From positions 1 through 39,326 of the forward strand of contig CANGUZ010000018.1 of the NCBI GenBank assembly GCA_947457255.1: 39,326 nt of DNA. The letters are read 5' to 3'. The DNA is from Flavobacteriaceae bacterium. GTDB lineage: Bacteria; Bacteroidota; Bacteroidia; Flavobacteriales; Flavobacteriaceae. This document shows, piece after piece, positions 18,701 through 27,795 of the stretch (within the stretch, counting starts at the first letter, position 1; each line of letters starts with the position of its first letter). Below the pieces are notes generated by a model, which did not search any database, had not been told where the DNA came from, and saw only the letters and a program-made list of their open reading frames with translations. The translations under genes and the position numbers were made by a program.

Positions 18701-20281
18701 GGAAGACTATTTGTTAATAAGGCAGGACTAAAAATCCCATATCTAAATACGGATTACAATATTGAAGACAATGCAGTTGTAGACGTGACAGAAACTAAAT
18801 TTTTAATTAGAAACGCTACTTTAAAAGATACGAAATACAATACTGAAGGCAAATTAAACGGAAGTATTGAACACAAAAATTTTTCAGATTGGAAATTGGA
18901 TTTAAATATAAATTCAAATAGATTTTTAGCATTAGACACTAAAGATAGTGAAGATGCAGCTTATTTCGGAACTGCATTTATAGATGGTTATGCAACTATA
19001 AAAGGACCAACAAATGCCCTATTTATAAAAGTGAATGCAAAATCAGAAAAAGGGACATCAATGAAAATTCCAATTAGTGACAAGGAAGTAATTGGTAGTA
19101 ATAGTAATTTTCATTTTAAAACATTTGATGAAAAATACAATTTAAATACAGATAAAAAGATAACAGTAAGGAATTACCAAGGATTAGAATTAGAATTTGA
19201 TTTCGATATTAATCCAAATGCTGAAGTTGAAGTTATCTTAGATAGAAATTCAGGACATGGTATGAAGGGCAAGGGTTTTGGATCGTTATTATTTAAAATA
19301 AACACACTAGGAAAATTCAATATGTGGGGAGATTTTCAAGCTTACGAAGGAACTTACAATTTTAAATATGGAGGGCTTATCAATAAAAAGTTTGACATTA
19401 AAAAAGGAGGTACTGTTGTTTGGGAAGGTGATCCGATGAAAGCAATTTTAAATTTAGATGCTGTATACAAAACTACCGCAAATCCATCTGTTTTATTAGA
19501 TAATTCTACATTTAACCGGAAAGTAGATTTAGAGGTAGTAATTGGTTTGAAAGGTAATTTAAGCAATCCTGATCCCGATTTTAATATAAATTTCCCTAAT
19601 TTAAGTCCTATTTTGAGATCTCAAATTCAAACCAAATTAGATGATAAAGATTTTAGACAAAAGCAAGCTTTAATTCTATTATCAACTGGTGGTTTCTTAG
19701 CTGTTGATGGAATAGATCAAACATCAATAACAAATAATTTGTATGAGAAGTTTGGTGATGTTTTTGGTAATATTTTTAAAGACAATGAATCTAAAATTTC
19801 AGTAGGAGTAAATATAGTTTCTGCAAATAGGAACCCTGGAGCGCAAACTGATGGTAGAGTTGGAGTTACAGTTTCTACAAAAATTAACGAGCGAATTTCA
19901 ATAAATGGTAAATTAGGAGTTCCTGTAGGAGGAATAAATGAATCGGCAATTGTTGGCGATATCGAAATTCAATACAGAGTTAATGAAGATGGAACGCTAA
20001 ATCTTCGTGGTTTTAACAGAGAAAATGATATTAATTTAATAGGACAAAGTATTGGCTATACACAAGGAATTGGTATTTCTTATGAAGTTGATTTTGATAC
20101 TTTTAAAGAATTGTTATATAAAATTTTTAAAAATCAGACTATAGAAAAAGTGATTGCAACACCAACTGATATTGAAGACTCTAATCCTTTACCAGATTTT
20201 ATTAATATGAAAGAAAAGAATAAGAAAGATTCAGAGATGCCAGAAATAAATAAAGAGGCTATTCCTGCTAAGGAGGACTAA
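15791..20281 (+). CDS. tamB: TamB-like inner-membrane/periplasmic translocation and assembly protein
   Basis: A very large protein (1,496 residues from this start). An N-terminal signal anchor is followed by repetitive beta-rich sequence typical of AsmA/TamB bridges. A C-terminal TamB (DUF490) domain covers about the last 400 residues, with NFKYGGLINKKFDIKKGGTVVWEGDP and a terminal segment GRVGVTVSTKINERISI. TamB-type proteins span the periplasm and are implicated in outer-membrane protein or lipid delivery. The start is odd. In frame there is no ATG or GTG between the upstream stop (15776-15778) and the coding region, and the first TTG (15845) falls inside the hydrophobic anchor. The basic lead-in IKRFKKIVFRS before the anchor implies initiation at ATT (15791), or ATA (15809). 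A -7-like TATATTTG lies at 15663-15670. No TamA/BamA partner lies beside it. Confidence 0.88.
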   Translation: MKRFKKIVFRSLLLLVLLLLGIGIALTLPFVQTKIAQYATAEINKSYKTNINIEQISITIFGGVKLKKILIFDHHKDTLIFTKRINTNILDFKKLTSGDLHFGDIRLDGLTLNMKTYKGEHETNLDKFIVSFDSGKPSKKKFLLTANNAFITNSRFILIDENRKVPKDVDFTNLNAIINNFKIYGPDVSTVIEKMSFQDHRGLYVKNLSAQFLYTKTNILLDNLDVVTNHSLLKGNVRLNYIREDFHDFNNKVRFVMDIDQASLSTNDIHYFYKEIGKDQFFTFKTILTGTLNDIYARKLNLIDGKKSQIIGNVNFKNLFGKNGQLFYMKGSFDKVSSNYENLVALLPNILGKKLPSSLKKIGQFNLKGKSEITTTYINADFYMTTALGNIKSKLIMNNINNIDNATYSGNIILEKFNIGSFLNKKDLGKVSLNLDVDGKGFKQKYLNTTFSGDVFNMEYKGYNYSKIIVDGNFKDPIFKGKVFINDPNLFMDFDGLVNLGKKDIEYNFHTKIDYANLKNLKLVTKDTISVFKGDIKMNVSGNDLDNLVGDININETSYQNNKDTYYFDDFTINSSFDSDLLRTITINSPDIIEGKVVGKFKVNQLKKMLENSFGSLYANYNPNKIIKGQFLKFDFAIYNKIIEVFYPGINIGKNTVFKGNINSNNDEFKLNFNSPEIDAYSNSFHNLAIKIDNKNPLYNTYIQLDSIKTKYYKVNDFSLINVTTKDTLFLRSEFKGGNASQDYYNLNLYHTINKEGKSVVGIKKSELKFKDYLWFLNENEDIKNKIVFDKALKNFSIEDVVMSHENQKIELMGQLKDLAYKDLKLDFENVEINKILPTVEKFKLDGSLNGSVSLKQLNTIYQPTSSIRIDDFSINNIALGSLNLDIEGDDSFKKFNLNSVLENENVESFSANGEIEIVNNTTSLDLDLNLESFNLGILSPLGGEVISNIRGFASGKSNIRGEINDLDINGRLFVNKAGLKIPYLNTDYNIEDNAVVDVTETKFLIRNATLKDTKYNTEGKLNGSIEHKNFSDWKLDLNINSNRFLALDTKDSEDAAYFGTAFIDGYATIKGPTNALFIKVNAKSEKGTSMKIPISDKEVIGSNSNFHFKTFDEKYNLNTDKKITVRNYQGLELEFDFDINPNAEVEVILDRNSGHGMKGKGFGSLLFKINTLGKFNMWGDFQAYEGTYNFKYGGLINKKFDIKKGGTVVWEGDPMKAILNLDAVYKTTANPSVLLDNSTFNRKVDLEVVIGLKGNLSNPDPDFNINFPNLSPILRSQIQTKLDDKDFRQKQALILLSTGGFLAVDGIDQTSITNNLYEKFGDVFGNIFKDNESKISVGVNIVSANRNPGAQTDGRVGVTVSTKINERISINGKLGVPVGGINESAIVGDIEIQYRVNEDGTLNLRGFNRENDINLIGQSIGYTQGIGISYEVDFDTFKELLYKIFKNQTIEKVIATPTDIEDSNPLPDFINMKEKNKKDSEMPEINKEAIPAKED

Positions 20282-20498
20282 CAATATTATTATAATTCTT
20301 TTCAATATTAATTATTTTGCATATTTATAAATTATTTCACTTTATTTTCATTTTAACGCAAAATAGTAGGACAAAATAAATGAAGCTAATAAAAACTTAT
20401 TAACAAAAACGTTTGAAATTATATTGCTTTTAAAATTAATTATAATCACTATCTCTAATATGATAGATGTTTGTTAGCTTTACATTTTAATTTAAAAA

Positions 20499-21488
20499 AT
20501 GATGTCAAAAAAAATATCAAAAATTGGAGTTCTAACTTCTGGAGGTGACTCTCCAGGCATGAATGCTGCAATTCGATCAGTAGTAAGAACATGTGCCTAT
20601 CATAATATAGAATGTGTAGGAATATATAGAGGCTATCAAGGAATGATTGAAGGCGATTTTAAAGATATGGGGCCAAGAACAGTACATAATATTGTGAATA
20701 AAGGTGGAACTATACTCAAATCAGCGCGTTCGAAAGAGTTTATGACTCCTGAAGGTCGAAAAAAAGCACACGGTCAACTTCAAGAGGCGGGTGTAGATGC
20801 ACTTGTAGTTATTGGTGGAGATGGAAGTTTTACAGGAGCTGAAGTTTTTAATAAAGAATATGGTTTTCCAGTTATGGGAATTCCAGGAACTATAGATAAT
20901 GATATTTATGGCACCAGTCATACTTTAGGTTATGATACTGCACTCAATACTGTAGTAGATGTAATTGATAAAATTCGTGATACTGCAAGTTCTCATAATA
21001 GATTATTTTTTGTAGAGGTTATGGGGCGTGATGCTGGACATATTGCTTTGAATGCAGGTATTGGCGCAGGTGCTGAGGAGATTCTAATTCCTGAAGAAGA
21101 TATGGGGCTAGAGCGATTATTAGATTCACTTAAAAAAAGTAAAGCAGCAGGAAAATCATCTAGTATAGTGGTGATAGCTGAAGGTGATAAAATCGGTAAA
21201 AGTGTTTTTGAACTTAAAGACTATGTAGAAGCTAATTTACCTGAATATGACGTTCGAGTTTCTGTTTTAGGACACATGCAACGTGGTGGAGCTCCTTCTT
21301 GTTTTGATAGAGTTCTTGCAAGTCGATTGGGTGTAAAAGCAGTTGAATCGTTATTAGAAGGGAAATCAAACCTAATGGTAGGTTTAATACATGATAAAAT
21401 AGCATTAACCCCATTAGAGCAGGCTATAAAAGGGCATACAGAAATTGATAGGGAATTACTACGTGTTTCTGATATAATGTCAATTTAA
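20499..21488 (+). CDS. pfkA: ATP-dependent 6-phosphofructokinase
   Basis: PfkA phosphorylates fructose-6-phosphate to fructose-1,6-bisphosphate. The 329-residue length fits the bacterial group. Motifs are GVLTSGGDSPGMNAAIR (10-26), GGDGSFTGA (GGDGS at 106-110) and GIPGTIDNDI with the catalytic aspartate D133. A Gly rather than Asp in GGDGS points to ATP rather than pyrophosphate as donor. GHMQRGGAPSCFDRVLA completes the sugar-phosphate site. Two adjacent ATGs (20499 and 20502) could serve as start. gapA follows after 48 bp on the same strand, so the two glycolytic genes probably form an operon. The 217-bp leader holds no clear consensus promoter. Confidence 0.97.
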   Translation: MMSKKISKIGVLTSGGDSPGMNAAIRSVVRTCAYHNIECVGIYRGYQGMIEGDFKDMGPRTVHNIVNKGGTILKSARSKEFMTPEGRKKAHGQLQEAGVDALVVIGGDGSFTGAEVFNKEYGFPVMGIPGTIDNDIYGTSHTLGYDTALNTVVDVIDKIRDTASSHNRLFFVEVMGRDAGHIALNAGIGAGAEEILIPEEDMGLERLLDSLKKSKAAGKSSSIVVIAEGDKIGKSVFELKDYVEANLPEYDVRVSVLGHMQRGGAPSCFDRVLASRLGVKAVESLLEGKSNLMVGLIHDKIALTPLEQAIKGHTEIDRELLRVSDIMSI

Positions 21489-21530
21489 ATAAGAAAATTA
21501 AAAAATTAAAGCAACAGTAACTAAAATTAA

Positions 21531-22541
<1,011 letters not shown>

Positions 22542-22550
22542 ATTGAATGT

Positions 22551-22584
22551 AAAAATCCCGTTTTATTATCTTAACGGGATTTTT
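22551..22584 (+). terminator. Rho-independent terminator after gapA
   Basis: A perfect 12-bp stem (22551-22562 with 22573-22584) with a GC core (TCCCG/CGGGA), a 10-nt loop and a T-rich right edge. It starts 10 bp after the gapA stop codon. Confidence 0.92.
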
Positions 22585-22784
22585 ATTTACTTAATTTTTT
22601 CATTACATTTTTTTTATTTTAACTGTAAAGTATATTTATATACGAGTATTTCTGCAGGTTTACCTTTATTGTTATGAAATAGTTAATTAATTATCAAGAA
22701 AATAAAATATAGTATTAACAAATTTAGCATTTACGAAAATTCTTAAATTCTAACCCGTTCGTATCGGGACAAAATCCTAAAAAA

Positions 22785-23636
22785 ATGAAATTATTAGTAG
22801 ATAGTGGTTCCACAAAAGCAGATTGGATTTCAATTGATGAAAGTGGAAAAGTTTTGTTTACAGCTCAAACTTTGGGTCTAAATCCTGAAGTTTTAGATAA
22901 AGAAGAAATTATTATTCGTCTTAATGATAAATTTGATATTTCTCATAATAAAAATAAAGTTTCACATTTGTTTTTTTATGGTGCTGGTTGTGGTACTGAG
23001 AGAATGAAAAATTTTCTTGCAGAAGTTTTTCAAGAATATTTTCCAAAAGCTATAGTATCGGTTCATGAAGATACTTATGCAGCAGTATATGCTACAACAC
23101 CTAAAGATGAAGCTGCAATTGTTTGTATTCTTGGTACTGGTTCTAATTGTAGTTATTTTGATGGTTCGGTTTTACATCAAAAAGTACAATCATTAGGGTA
23201 CATTGCCATGGATGATTGTAGCGGAAATCAATTTGGTAGACAATTATTGCGTGGATACTATTTTAATAAAATGCCTAAAGCTTTAGCTACTAAATTTGAA
23301 GAGACCTATAATTTAGATGCAGATTATATTAAGCACAATTTATATAAAGAGCCAAATCCTAACGCTTATTTAGCAACATTTGCAAAATTTTTAATTGAGC
23401 ATAAAGAAAATGAATTTTGCAAGAAAATTATTTTTGCTGCTATGGAGGATTTTGTCGAAAACTATATCTCTCAATATGAAAATTATAAAGAAGTGCCGAT
23501 TCATTTCATTGGTTCAATTGCATTTTACCTCAAAGAGGAGTTACAAATTGTATTAACGAAGCACGGAATGCAATTAGGAAACGTTTTAAGAAGACCAATT
23601 GATGGACTTATTCAATATCATATTTTAAATAAATAA
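22785..23636 (+). CDS. BadF/BadG/BcrA/BcrD-family kinase, likely N-acetylglucosamine kinase-like
   Basis: A 283-residue ASKHA-fold sugar kinase. Phosphate-1 loop DSGSTKADW (6-14), a catalytic-type aspartate in HEDTYAA (D96) and the phosphate-2 loop GTGSNCSYFDG (117-127) are clear. This family includes N-acetylglucosamine and N-acetylmuramate kinases, so a role in amino-sugar salvage or cell-wall recycling is likely, but substrate is not proven. The segment GYIAMDDCSGNQFGR (139-153) stands where many relatives have a GDEGS motif; it may mark a Bacteroidota subgroup. It has its own unit: a terminator precedes it by about 200 bp and another follows it. Association with pfkA-gapA suggests sugar-phosphate metabolism. 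Confidence 0.85.
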   Translation: MKLLVDSGSTKADWISIDESGKVLFTAQTLGLNPEVLDKEEIIIRLNDKFDISHNKNKVSHLFFYGAGCGTERMKNFLAEVFQEYFPKAIVSVHEDTYAAVYATTPKDEAAIVCILGTGSNCSYFDGSVLHQKVQSLGYIAMDDCSGNQFGRQLLRGYYFNKMPKALATKFEETYNLDADYIKHNLYKEPNPNAYLATFAKFLIEHKENEFCKKIIFAAMEDFVENYISQYENYKEVPIHFIGSIAFYLKEELQIVLTKHGMQLGNVLRRPIDGLIQYHILNK

Positions 23637-23687
23637 TATTTTTGGCTTAACAAAACTTAAACTATATTTCAAGGTCAAATAAATATT

Positions 23688-23724
23688 AAACAAAAAAGAG
23701 AGTTTTCTACTCTCTTTTTTGTTT
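23688..23724. terminator. Bidirectional terminator between the BadF kinase and TonB-C genes
   Basis: A perfect 15-bp stem (23688-23702 with 23710-23724) and 7-nt loop, A-rich on the left and T-rich on the right. It lies between convergent genes ending at 23636 and 23756 and can serve both. Confidence 0.9.
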
Positions 23725-23755
23725 TGTGCAATTCTAAAATACTAATTATAATTAT

Positions 23756-24238
23756 TTACTCAATATTAAAATTAATAGGGTAGTTATATAAACATCGAAC
23801 AACTTTACCTTCCTTAGTTGCAGGAATCCAAGTTTTTTTAAATAATTTAAGAACACGAACCGTTTCTGCTTTCATTGATTCTATCTGATCCAATTGATTT
23901 ATCTTTTCATTTTCAGTTGATATTTTTACAACTGTTGTAGGAAGGTACTCTTTTACATTAACATGAAATGCTTTAATATTGGTTAACGTGCCATCTGGTT
24001 CTACTATAAAGCTTGAAAAAATGGTTATTTTTTTATTTTTAATGGCCTCAGGAAATTTAAAATTATCACTAATAAACATTGACAAAGTATACATTCCTTC
24101 CTTAAGTTGAGGCTTCAAATCTACATCTGTAGAACGAAATATTTTTTCTTCATTAATAGTTATTGTAGAATCAGTTGATGCTATTTGAGCATAAGCTGTA
24201 AAAGAAAAAACAAGTAAAAGGAAAAATATTTTTTTCAT
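23756..24238 (-). CDS. Exported protein with TonB C-terminal-like domain
   Basis: From the ATG at 24238 the protein has 160 residues with a clear signal peptide (MKKIFFLLLVFSFTAYAQ). An ATG eight codons upstream (24262) would put MIDLRSLN before the signal and is less likely. The C-terminal half, with FSSFIVEPDGTLTNIKAF, then VRVLKLFKKTWIPATKEGKVV and the end PINFNIE, matches the TonB_C fold often found in Bacteroidota as small periplasmic proteins. It lacks the N-terminal membrane anchor and Pro-rich linker of a true TonB, so it is probably not an energy transducer itself. A -7-like TATTTTTG (24260-24267, minus) lies 21 bp upstream, without a good -33 element. The shared terminator at 23688-23724 ends it. 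Confidence 0.75.
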   Translation of the reverse strand: MKKIFFLLLVFSFTAYAQIASTDSTITINEEKIFRSTDVDLKPQLKEGMYTLSMFISDNFKFPEAIKNKKITIFSSFIVEPDGTLTNIKAFHVNVKEYLPTTVVKISTENEKINQLDQIESMKAETVRVLKLFKKTWIPATKEGKVVRCLYNYPINFNIE

Positions 24239-24334
24239 ATTTAGCGATCTTAAATCTATCAAAAATAATCAATTAATATTTAAAACGGATTTTTTTAAAT
24301 ATAATTTGATACACCATTTTGAGAGTAATAATAA

Positions 24335-25048
24335 TTAATTTTCCTCCATAGTATGGTAAACATTCATCACATCATCATCTTCTTCCATTTTTTCAATTAA
24401 TTTTTCCACATCTGCCATTTCAGCTTCAGAAAGTTTTTTTGTAATTTGAGGAATACGTTCAAAACCTGAAGAAAGAATTTCAATTTTTCTGTTTTCCAAT
24501 TCTTTTTGAATGGTTCCAAAACTTCCAAAAGGAGCATAAATTAATATACCATCTTCGTCTTCAAAAACTTCTTCAGCACCAAAATCTATCAATTCTAATT
24601 CTAATTCCTCAGGGTCAATTTCGCCTTTTGGTATTCTGAAATTACAAGTATGATCAAACATAAATTCAACCGAACCTTGTGTTCCCATTGTTCCATTGCA
24701 TTTGTTAAAATAACTTCTAACGTTAGCTACAGTTCTATTGTTATTATCAGTTGCTGTTTCAATCAATAATGCGATACCATGTGGTGCATATCCTTCAAAC
24801 AAAACTTCTTTATAATTTGCAGTGTCTTTATCCGTGGCTTTTTTAATGGCACGTTCTACATTGTCTTTCGGCATATTAGCCGCTTTCGCATTTTGTATAA
24901 CTGCTCGCAATCTAGAATTGGCCTCAGGATTTGGACCACCTTCTTTAACAGCCATAACAATATCTTTACCAATTCTGGTAAATGCTTTAGCCATTGCCGA
25001 CCAACGTTTCATTTTTCTCCCTTTTCTGAACTCAAACGCTCTTCCCAT
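24335..25048 (-). CDS. YebC/PmpR-family DNA-binding or translation factor
   Basis: A 237-residue member of the YebC/TACO1 family, described as transcriptional regulators in several bacteria and as translation factors for proline-rich stretches in more recent work. The N-terminus MGRAFEFRKGRKMKRWSAMAKAF is a Bacteroidota variant of the usual MAGHSKW start. GGPNPEANSRLRAVIQNAKAANMPKDNVERAIKKA follows, as in the family, and DDVMNVYHTMEEN closes it. A strong promoter lies at 25118-25148, giving a leader of about 65 nt. It is single and faces the same way as gcvT, from which it is separated by 152 bp that include this promoter. Family certain; which of the two roles applies is unknown. Confidence 0.93.
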   Translation of the reverse strand: MGRAFEFRKGRKMKRWSAMAKAFTRIGKDIVMAVKEGGPNPEANSRLRAVIQNAKAANMPKDNVERAIKKATDKDTANYKEVLFEGYAPHGIALLIETATDNNNRTVANVRSYFNKCNGTMGTQGSVEFMFDHTCNFRIPKGEIDPEELELELIDFGAEEVFEDEDGILIYAPFGSFGTIQKELENRKIEILSSGFERIPQITKKLSEAEMADVEKLIEKMEEDDDVMNVYHTMEEN

Positions 25049-25117
25049 TTCTTATTGTTTTTTTACTTCTAAAATCAAAAATTATTAATTATCAATCTTA
25101 AATCATTTTTAAGAATA

Positions 25118-25148
25118 CAAAAATAACTTTTTCAATACCAATATCAAA
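25118..25148 (-). promoter_or_regulatory. Bacteroidota-type promoter of the yebC-family gene
   Basis: Read on the minus strand: TTTG (25145-25148), a 19-bp spacer, then TATTTTTG (25118-25125). This is a full match to the published Bacteroidota pattern TTTG ... TAnnTTTG. The inferred start site is near 25113. Confidence 0.75.
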
Positions 25149-25200
25149 ATTCAATTTTAATATCAAAATTGAATAGTATAGTTTTGAAACTAGGTTTAAT

Positions 25201-26283
25201 TTATTTTTTATAAAAAGGTAATTTTACCACTTTAGCCGGAACATCATTTTTCCTGATTCGAATAAAAATAGTACTTCCAATTGCACTATTTTCATTAGTT
25301 ACATATCCCAAGCCAATACCAATGCCAAGTGAAGGAGACATTGTTCCTGAAGTTACAATACCAATTGTATTTCCAGAGGAATCTACAATTTCATAATCGT
25401 GTCGAGGCACAGCGCGATCCTGCATCTCAAATCCTACTAATTTTCTAGAAACTCCAGCTTCTTTTTGCTTTTTCAGATCTTCAGAATTGGTAAACTCTTT
25501 GTTAAATTTGGTAATCCATCCCAAACCGGCTTCAATAGGTGAGGTGCTGTCATTAATATCATTTCCGTACAAGCAAAAGCCCATTTCTAAACGTAAAGTA
25601 TCTCTCGCTGCCAAACCAATAGGCTTTATCCCAAAAGCAGCACCCGCTTCAAAAACTTTATTCCAAATGGTTTTAACTTGGTCATTTTTGCAATAAATTT
25701 CAAAGCCACCTGAACCTGTGTAACCTGTTGCAGAAATAATTACATGAGGAAAACCTGCAAAATCTCCTACTTCAAAATGATAATAAGGTATTGTATATAA
25801 ATCTATTGAAGTTAAGGACTGCATTGCTTCTATAGCTTTTGGTCCTTGAATAGCCAATAAAGAATAATCATCTGAAAGGTTTTTCATTTCCACATCCAAA
25901 TCATTATGACTAGAAATCCAATCCCAATCCTTTTCGATATTTGAAGCATTTACAACTAATAAATATTGTTCTTCTTTAATTTTATAGATAATTAAATCAT
26001 CAACAATACCACCATCTTTATTTGGTAAACATGAATATTGGGCTTTTCCTATGGTTAATGTAGCTGCATCATTCGATGTCACTTTCTGAATTAAAGCCAA
26101 GGCATTTGGTCCTGACAGTAAAAACTCGCCCATATGAGAGACATCAAAAACGCCAACATTATTGCGAACGGTTTCATGTTCAGCATTTACGCCTTCATAT
26201 AAAATAGGCATGTTATATCCAGCAAACGGAAGCATTTTAGCTCCCAAGCTCTCGTGAACCTCAGTTAAAACAGTATTTTTCAT
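25201..26283 (-). CDS. gcvT: Glycine cleavage system aminomethyltransferase (T-protein)
   Basis: GcvT transfers the methylene group from the H-protein aminomethyl intermediate to tetrahydrofolate and releases ammonia. The 360-residue length is normal. Motifs: [15 protein letters not shown] at the N-terminus, [22 protein letters not shown] with the folate-site aspartates (D95/D96), and [12 protein letters not shown]. Its gcvH and gcvP partners are not in the window, as is common in Flavobacteriia, where the genes are dispersed. A strong promoter ends only 11 nt before the ATG, so the mRNA leader is very short and there is no room for a glycine riboswitch. Confidence 0.96.
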   Translation of the reverse strand: MKNTVLTEVHESLGAKMLPFAGYNMPILYEGVNAEHETVRNNVGVFDVSHMGEFLLSGPNALALIQKVTSNDAATLTIGKAQYSCLPNKDGGIVDDLIIYKIKEEQYLLVVNASNIEKDWDWISSHNDLDVEMKNLSDDYSLLAIQGPKAIEAMQSLTSIDLYTIPYYHFEVGDFAGFPHVIISATGYTGSGGFEIYCKNDQVKTIWNKVFEAGAAFGIKPIGLAARDTLRLEMGFCLYGNDINDSTSPIEAGLGWITKFNKEFTNSEDLKKQKEAGVSRKLVGFEMQDRAVPRHDYEIVDSSGNTIGIVTSGTMSPSLGIGIGLGYVTNENSAIGSTIFIRIRKNDVPAKVVKLPFYKK

Positions 26284-26294
26284 TTGTTTTTTTG

Positions 26295-26325
26295 CAAATT
26301 TATTGATTAATTAATGATAAGCAAA
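26295..26325 (-). promoter_or_regulatory. Bacteroidota-type promoter of gcvT
   Basis: Read on the minus strand: TTTG (26322-26325), a 19-bp spacer, then TAAATTTG (26295-26302), a full consensus match. The start site should be near 26290, leaving a leader of roughly 6-8 nt. Confidence 0.78.
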
Positions 26326-26523
26326 CGTTTTAAAGAAGCATTTAGCTTATTGTTAATTTCTATTCATTGAATCATAATTTGTATTAAAGGCGGTTAAAGA
26401 AATAATATTTTTAAAATTTATAGATTTTTAATCAATGTGTTTCTTTTTTTTATAATTTTATGAAGAAATCATCTTAAATAGAATTTGGTTTTTATTATTT
26501 AATTACATTTTAATCTTAAAAAT

Positions 26524-26826
26524 ATGGTAGTACAATATCAAGGGAAACAAAATGGAGTTCCTACAACATTTACAATTAGAATAATTGGAAACAATCTATC
26601 GAAAAGTAGTTCAAATTACCAAGTTGATTTATTGGTGTCAAATAAGCAATTACCTACTTTTACGACATCTATTCACCAAAGTTTGTATAATTGTTTAAAA
26701 GAGATTTATTTATTTAGAAAACACAACCATATTATTTTTGATGCTCCTTCAGAAGCAGTTTCTACTCAATTAGTACCTTATGATTTGGTTTTATACAACT
26801 CCAATAAGAAAGTTTTGTTTATGTAG
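26524..26826 (+). CDS. Hypothetical protein, 100 residues
   Basis: I do not recognise this protein. It is soluble, with no signal peptide or membrane segment. The pattern looks like a small alpha/beta protein: an N-terminal beta-rich half (residues 1-50, VVQYQGKQNGVPTTFTIRII and VDLLVS) followed by a helix (SLYNCLKEIYLFRKHN) and a final strand region (YDLVLYNSNKKVLF). Codon use and base composition match neighbours and the frame starts with ATG in an A-rich context, so it is probably real. It lies between divergent gcvT and nnrD, 111 bp before nnrD on the same strand. No function is proposed. Confidence 0.65.
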   Translation: MVVQYQGKQNGVPTTFTIRIIGNNLSKSSSNYQVDLLVSNKQLPTFTTSIHQSLYNCLKEIYLFRKHNHIIFDAPSEAVSTQLVPYDLVLYNSNKKVLFM

Positions 26827-26937
26827 TAAGCTATAATTTTTTTTATAAAAGAAAGTATGTTTTAATTCTTGAAATTACGACAGTTTAATTTTGACTTTCT
26901 AAACTTAGAGTGTTGTAAATTTTAACAAATTAATGAA

Positions 26938-27795
26938 ATGAAGTATTATATACAAATTGATTTTCAATTAGTACTTAAAATTTACAAATCAATTTCTAAT
27001 ACTACCCATAAAGGTATTCAAGGTCATTCGTTATTAATAGGTGGGAGCTATGGTAAAATGGGTTCCATTTGTTTATCAAGCAAAGCTGCAATTAAATCAG
27101 GTTGCGGTTTGGCGACAGCTTTTATTCCAGAATGCGGGTACAATATAGTGCAGATTAGCATACCTGAAGTCATGGTTTTGACTGATATAAGCAATAAATT
27201 TATTACTAAAATCAATTTTGATTTTGAGCCACAAGCAATTGGTATAGGTCCTGGATTAGGAACAGAATCTAAAACCCAAATTGCACTTTGTGATTTCTTA
27301 AAGGTTAATTTAAATCCTATGGTAATTGATGCAGATGCTTTGAATATTTTGGGTCTTAATCCTTCGTGGCTTTCTTTACTTCAACCAAAAACGATATGTA
27401 CTCCACATTTAAAAGAATTGGAGCGACTAATTGGAAAATGGAATTCTGAAACAGAAAAAATAGCCAAATCAATAGCTTTTTCTAAAAAACATAATGTAAT
27501 TATAGTACTAAAAGGAGCTCCAACTCTAATTATTGATAACGAAACCATTTATGAAAATACAACTGGAAATGCTGCATTGGCAACTGCAGGAAGTGGCGAT
27601 GTACTTACGGGAATAATAACAAGCTTTTTGGCTCAATCCTATGAACCATTACAAGCAGCAATTTTAGGAGTTTATATACACGGATTAACTTCTGATATCG
27701 CTTTACCAGAAACAGGTTATCAATCATTTATCGCCTCAGATATTATTAATTATTTAGGTAAGGCATTTTTGAGTCTAGAAGAACATCAAAAATAG
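26938..27795 (+). CDS. nnrD: ADP/ATP-dependent NAD(P)H-hydrate dehydratase, stand-alone
   Basis: NnrD repairs hydrated NADH and NADPH by nucleotide-dependent dehydration. This 285-residue protein is the ribokinase-like dehydratase domain alone. Motifs: [15 protein letters not shown] (29-43), [10 protein letters not shown] (100-109), [11 protein letters not shown] (164-173) and the catalytic [15 protein letters not shown] with D221. In many bacteria it is fused to the epimerase NnrE; here that domain is absent from the N-terminus, and the first 25 residues are only a short lead-in. A possible promoter (TTTG at 26890-26893, 22 bp, TAAATTTT at 26916-26923) leaves a short leader. The stop codon abuts that of thrC on the other strand, with no terminator between. 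Confidence 0.92.
   Translation: MKYYIQIDFQLVLKIYKSISNTTHKGIQGHSLLIGGSYGKMGSICLSSKAAIKSGCGLATAFIPECGYNIVQISIPEVMVLTDISNKFITKINFDFEPQAIGIGPGLGTESKTQIALCDFLKVNLNPMVIDADALNILGLNPSWLSLLQPKTICTPHLKELERLIGKWNSETEKIAKSIAFSKKHNVIIVLKGAPTLIIDNETIYENTTGNAALATAGSGDVLTGIITSFLAQSYEPLQAAILGVYIHGLTSDIALPETGYQSFIASDIINYLGKAFLSLEEHQK

Noticed and set aside
24779..25088. Two overlapping plus-strand frames of about 90 codons opposite the yebC-family gene
   Set aside because: Both lie antisense to a strongly conserved gene and have Phe/Cys/Ser-rich translations without motifs.
26284..26330. Glycine riboswitch before gcvT
   Set aside because: The predicted leader is under 10 nt and no tandem aptamer-like structure is visible further upstream.
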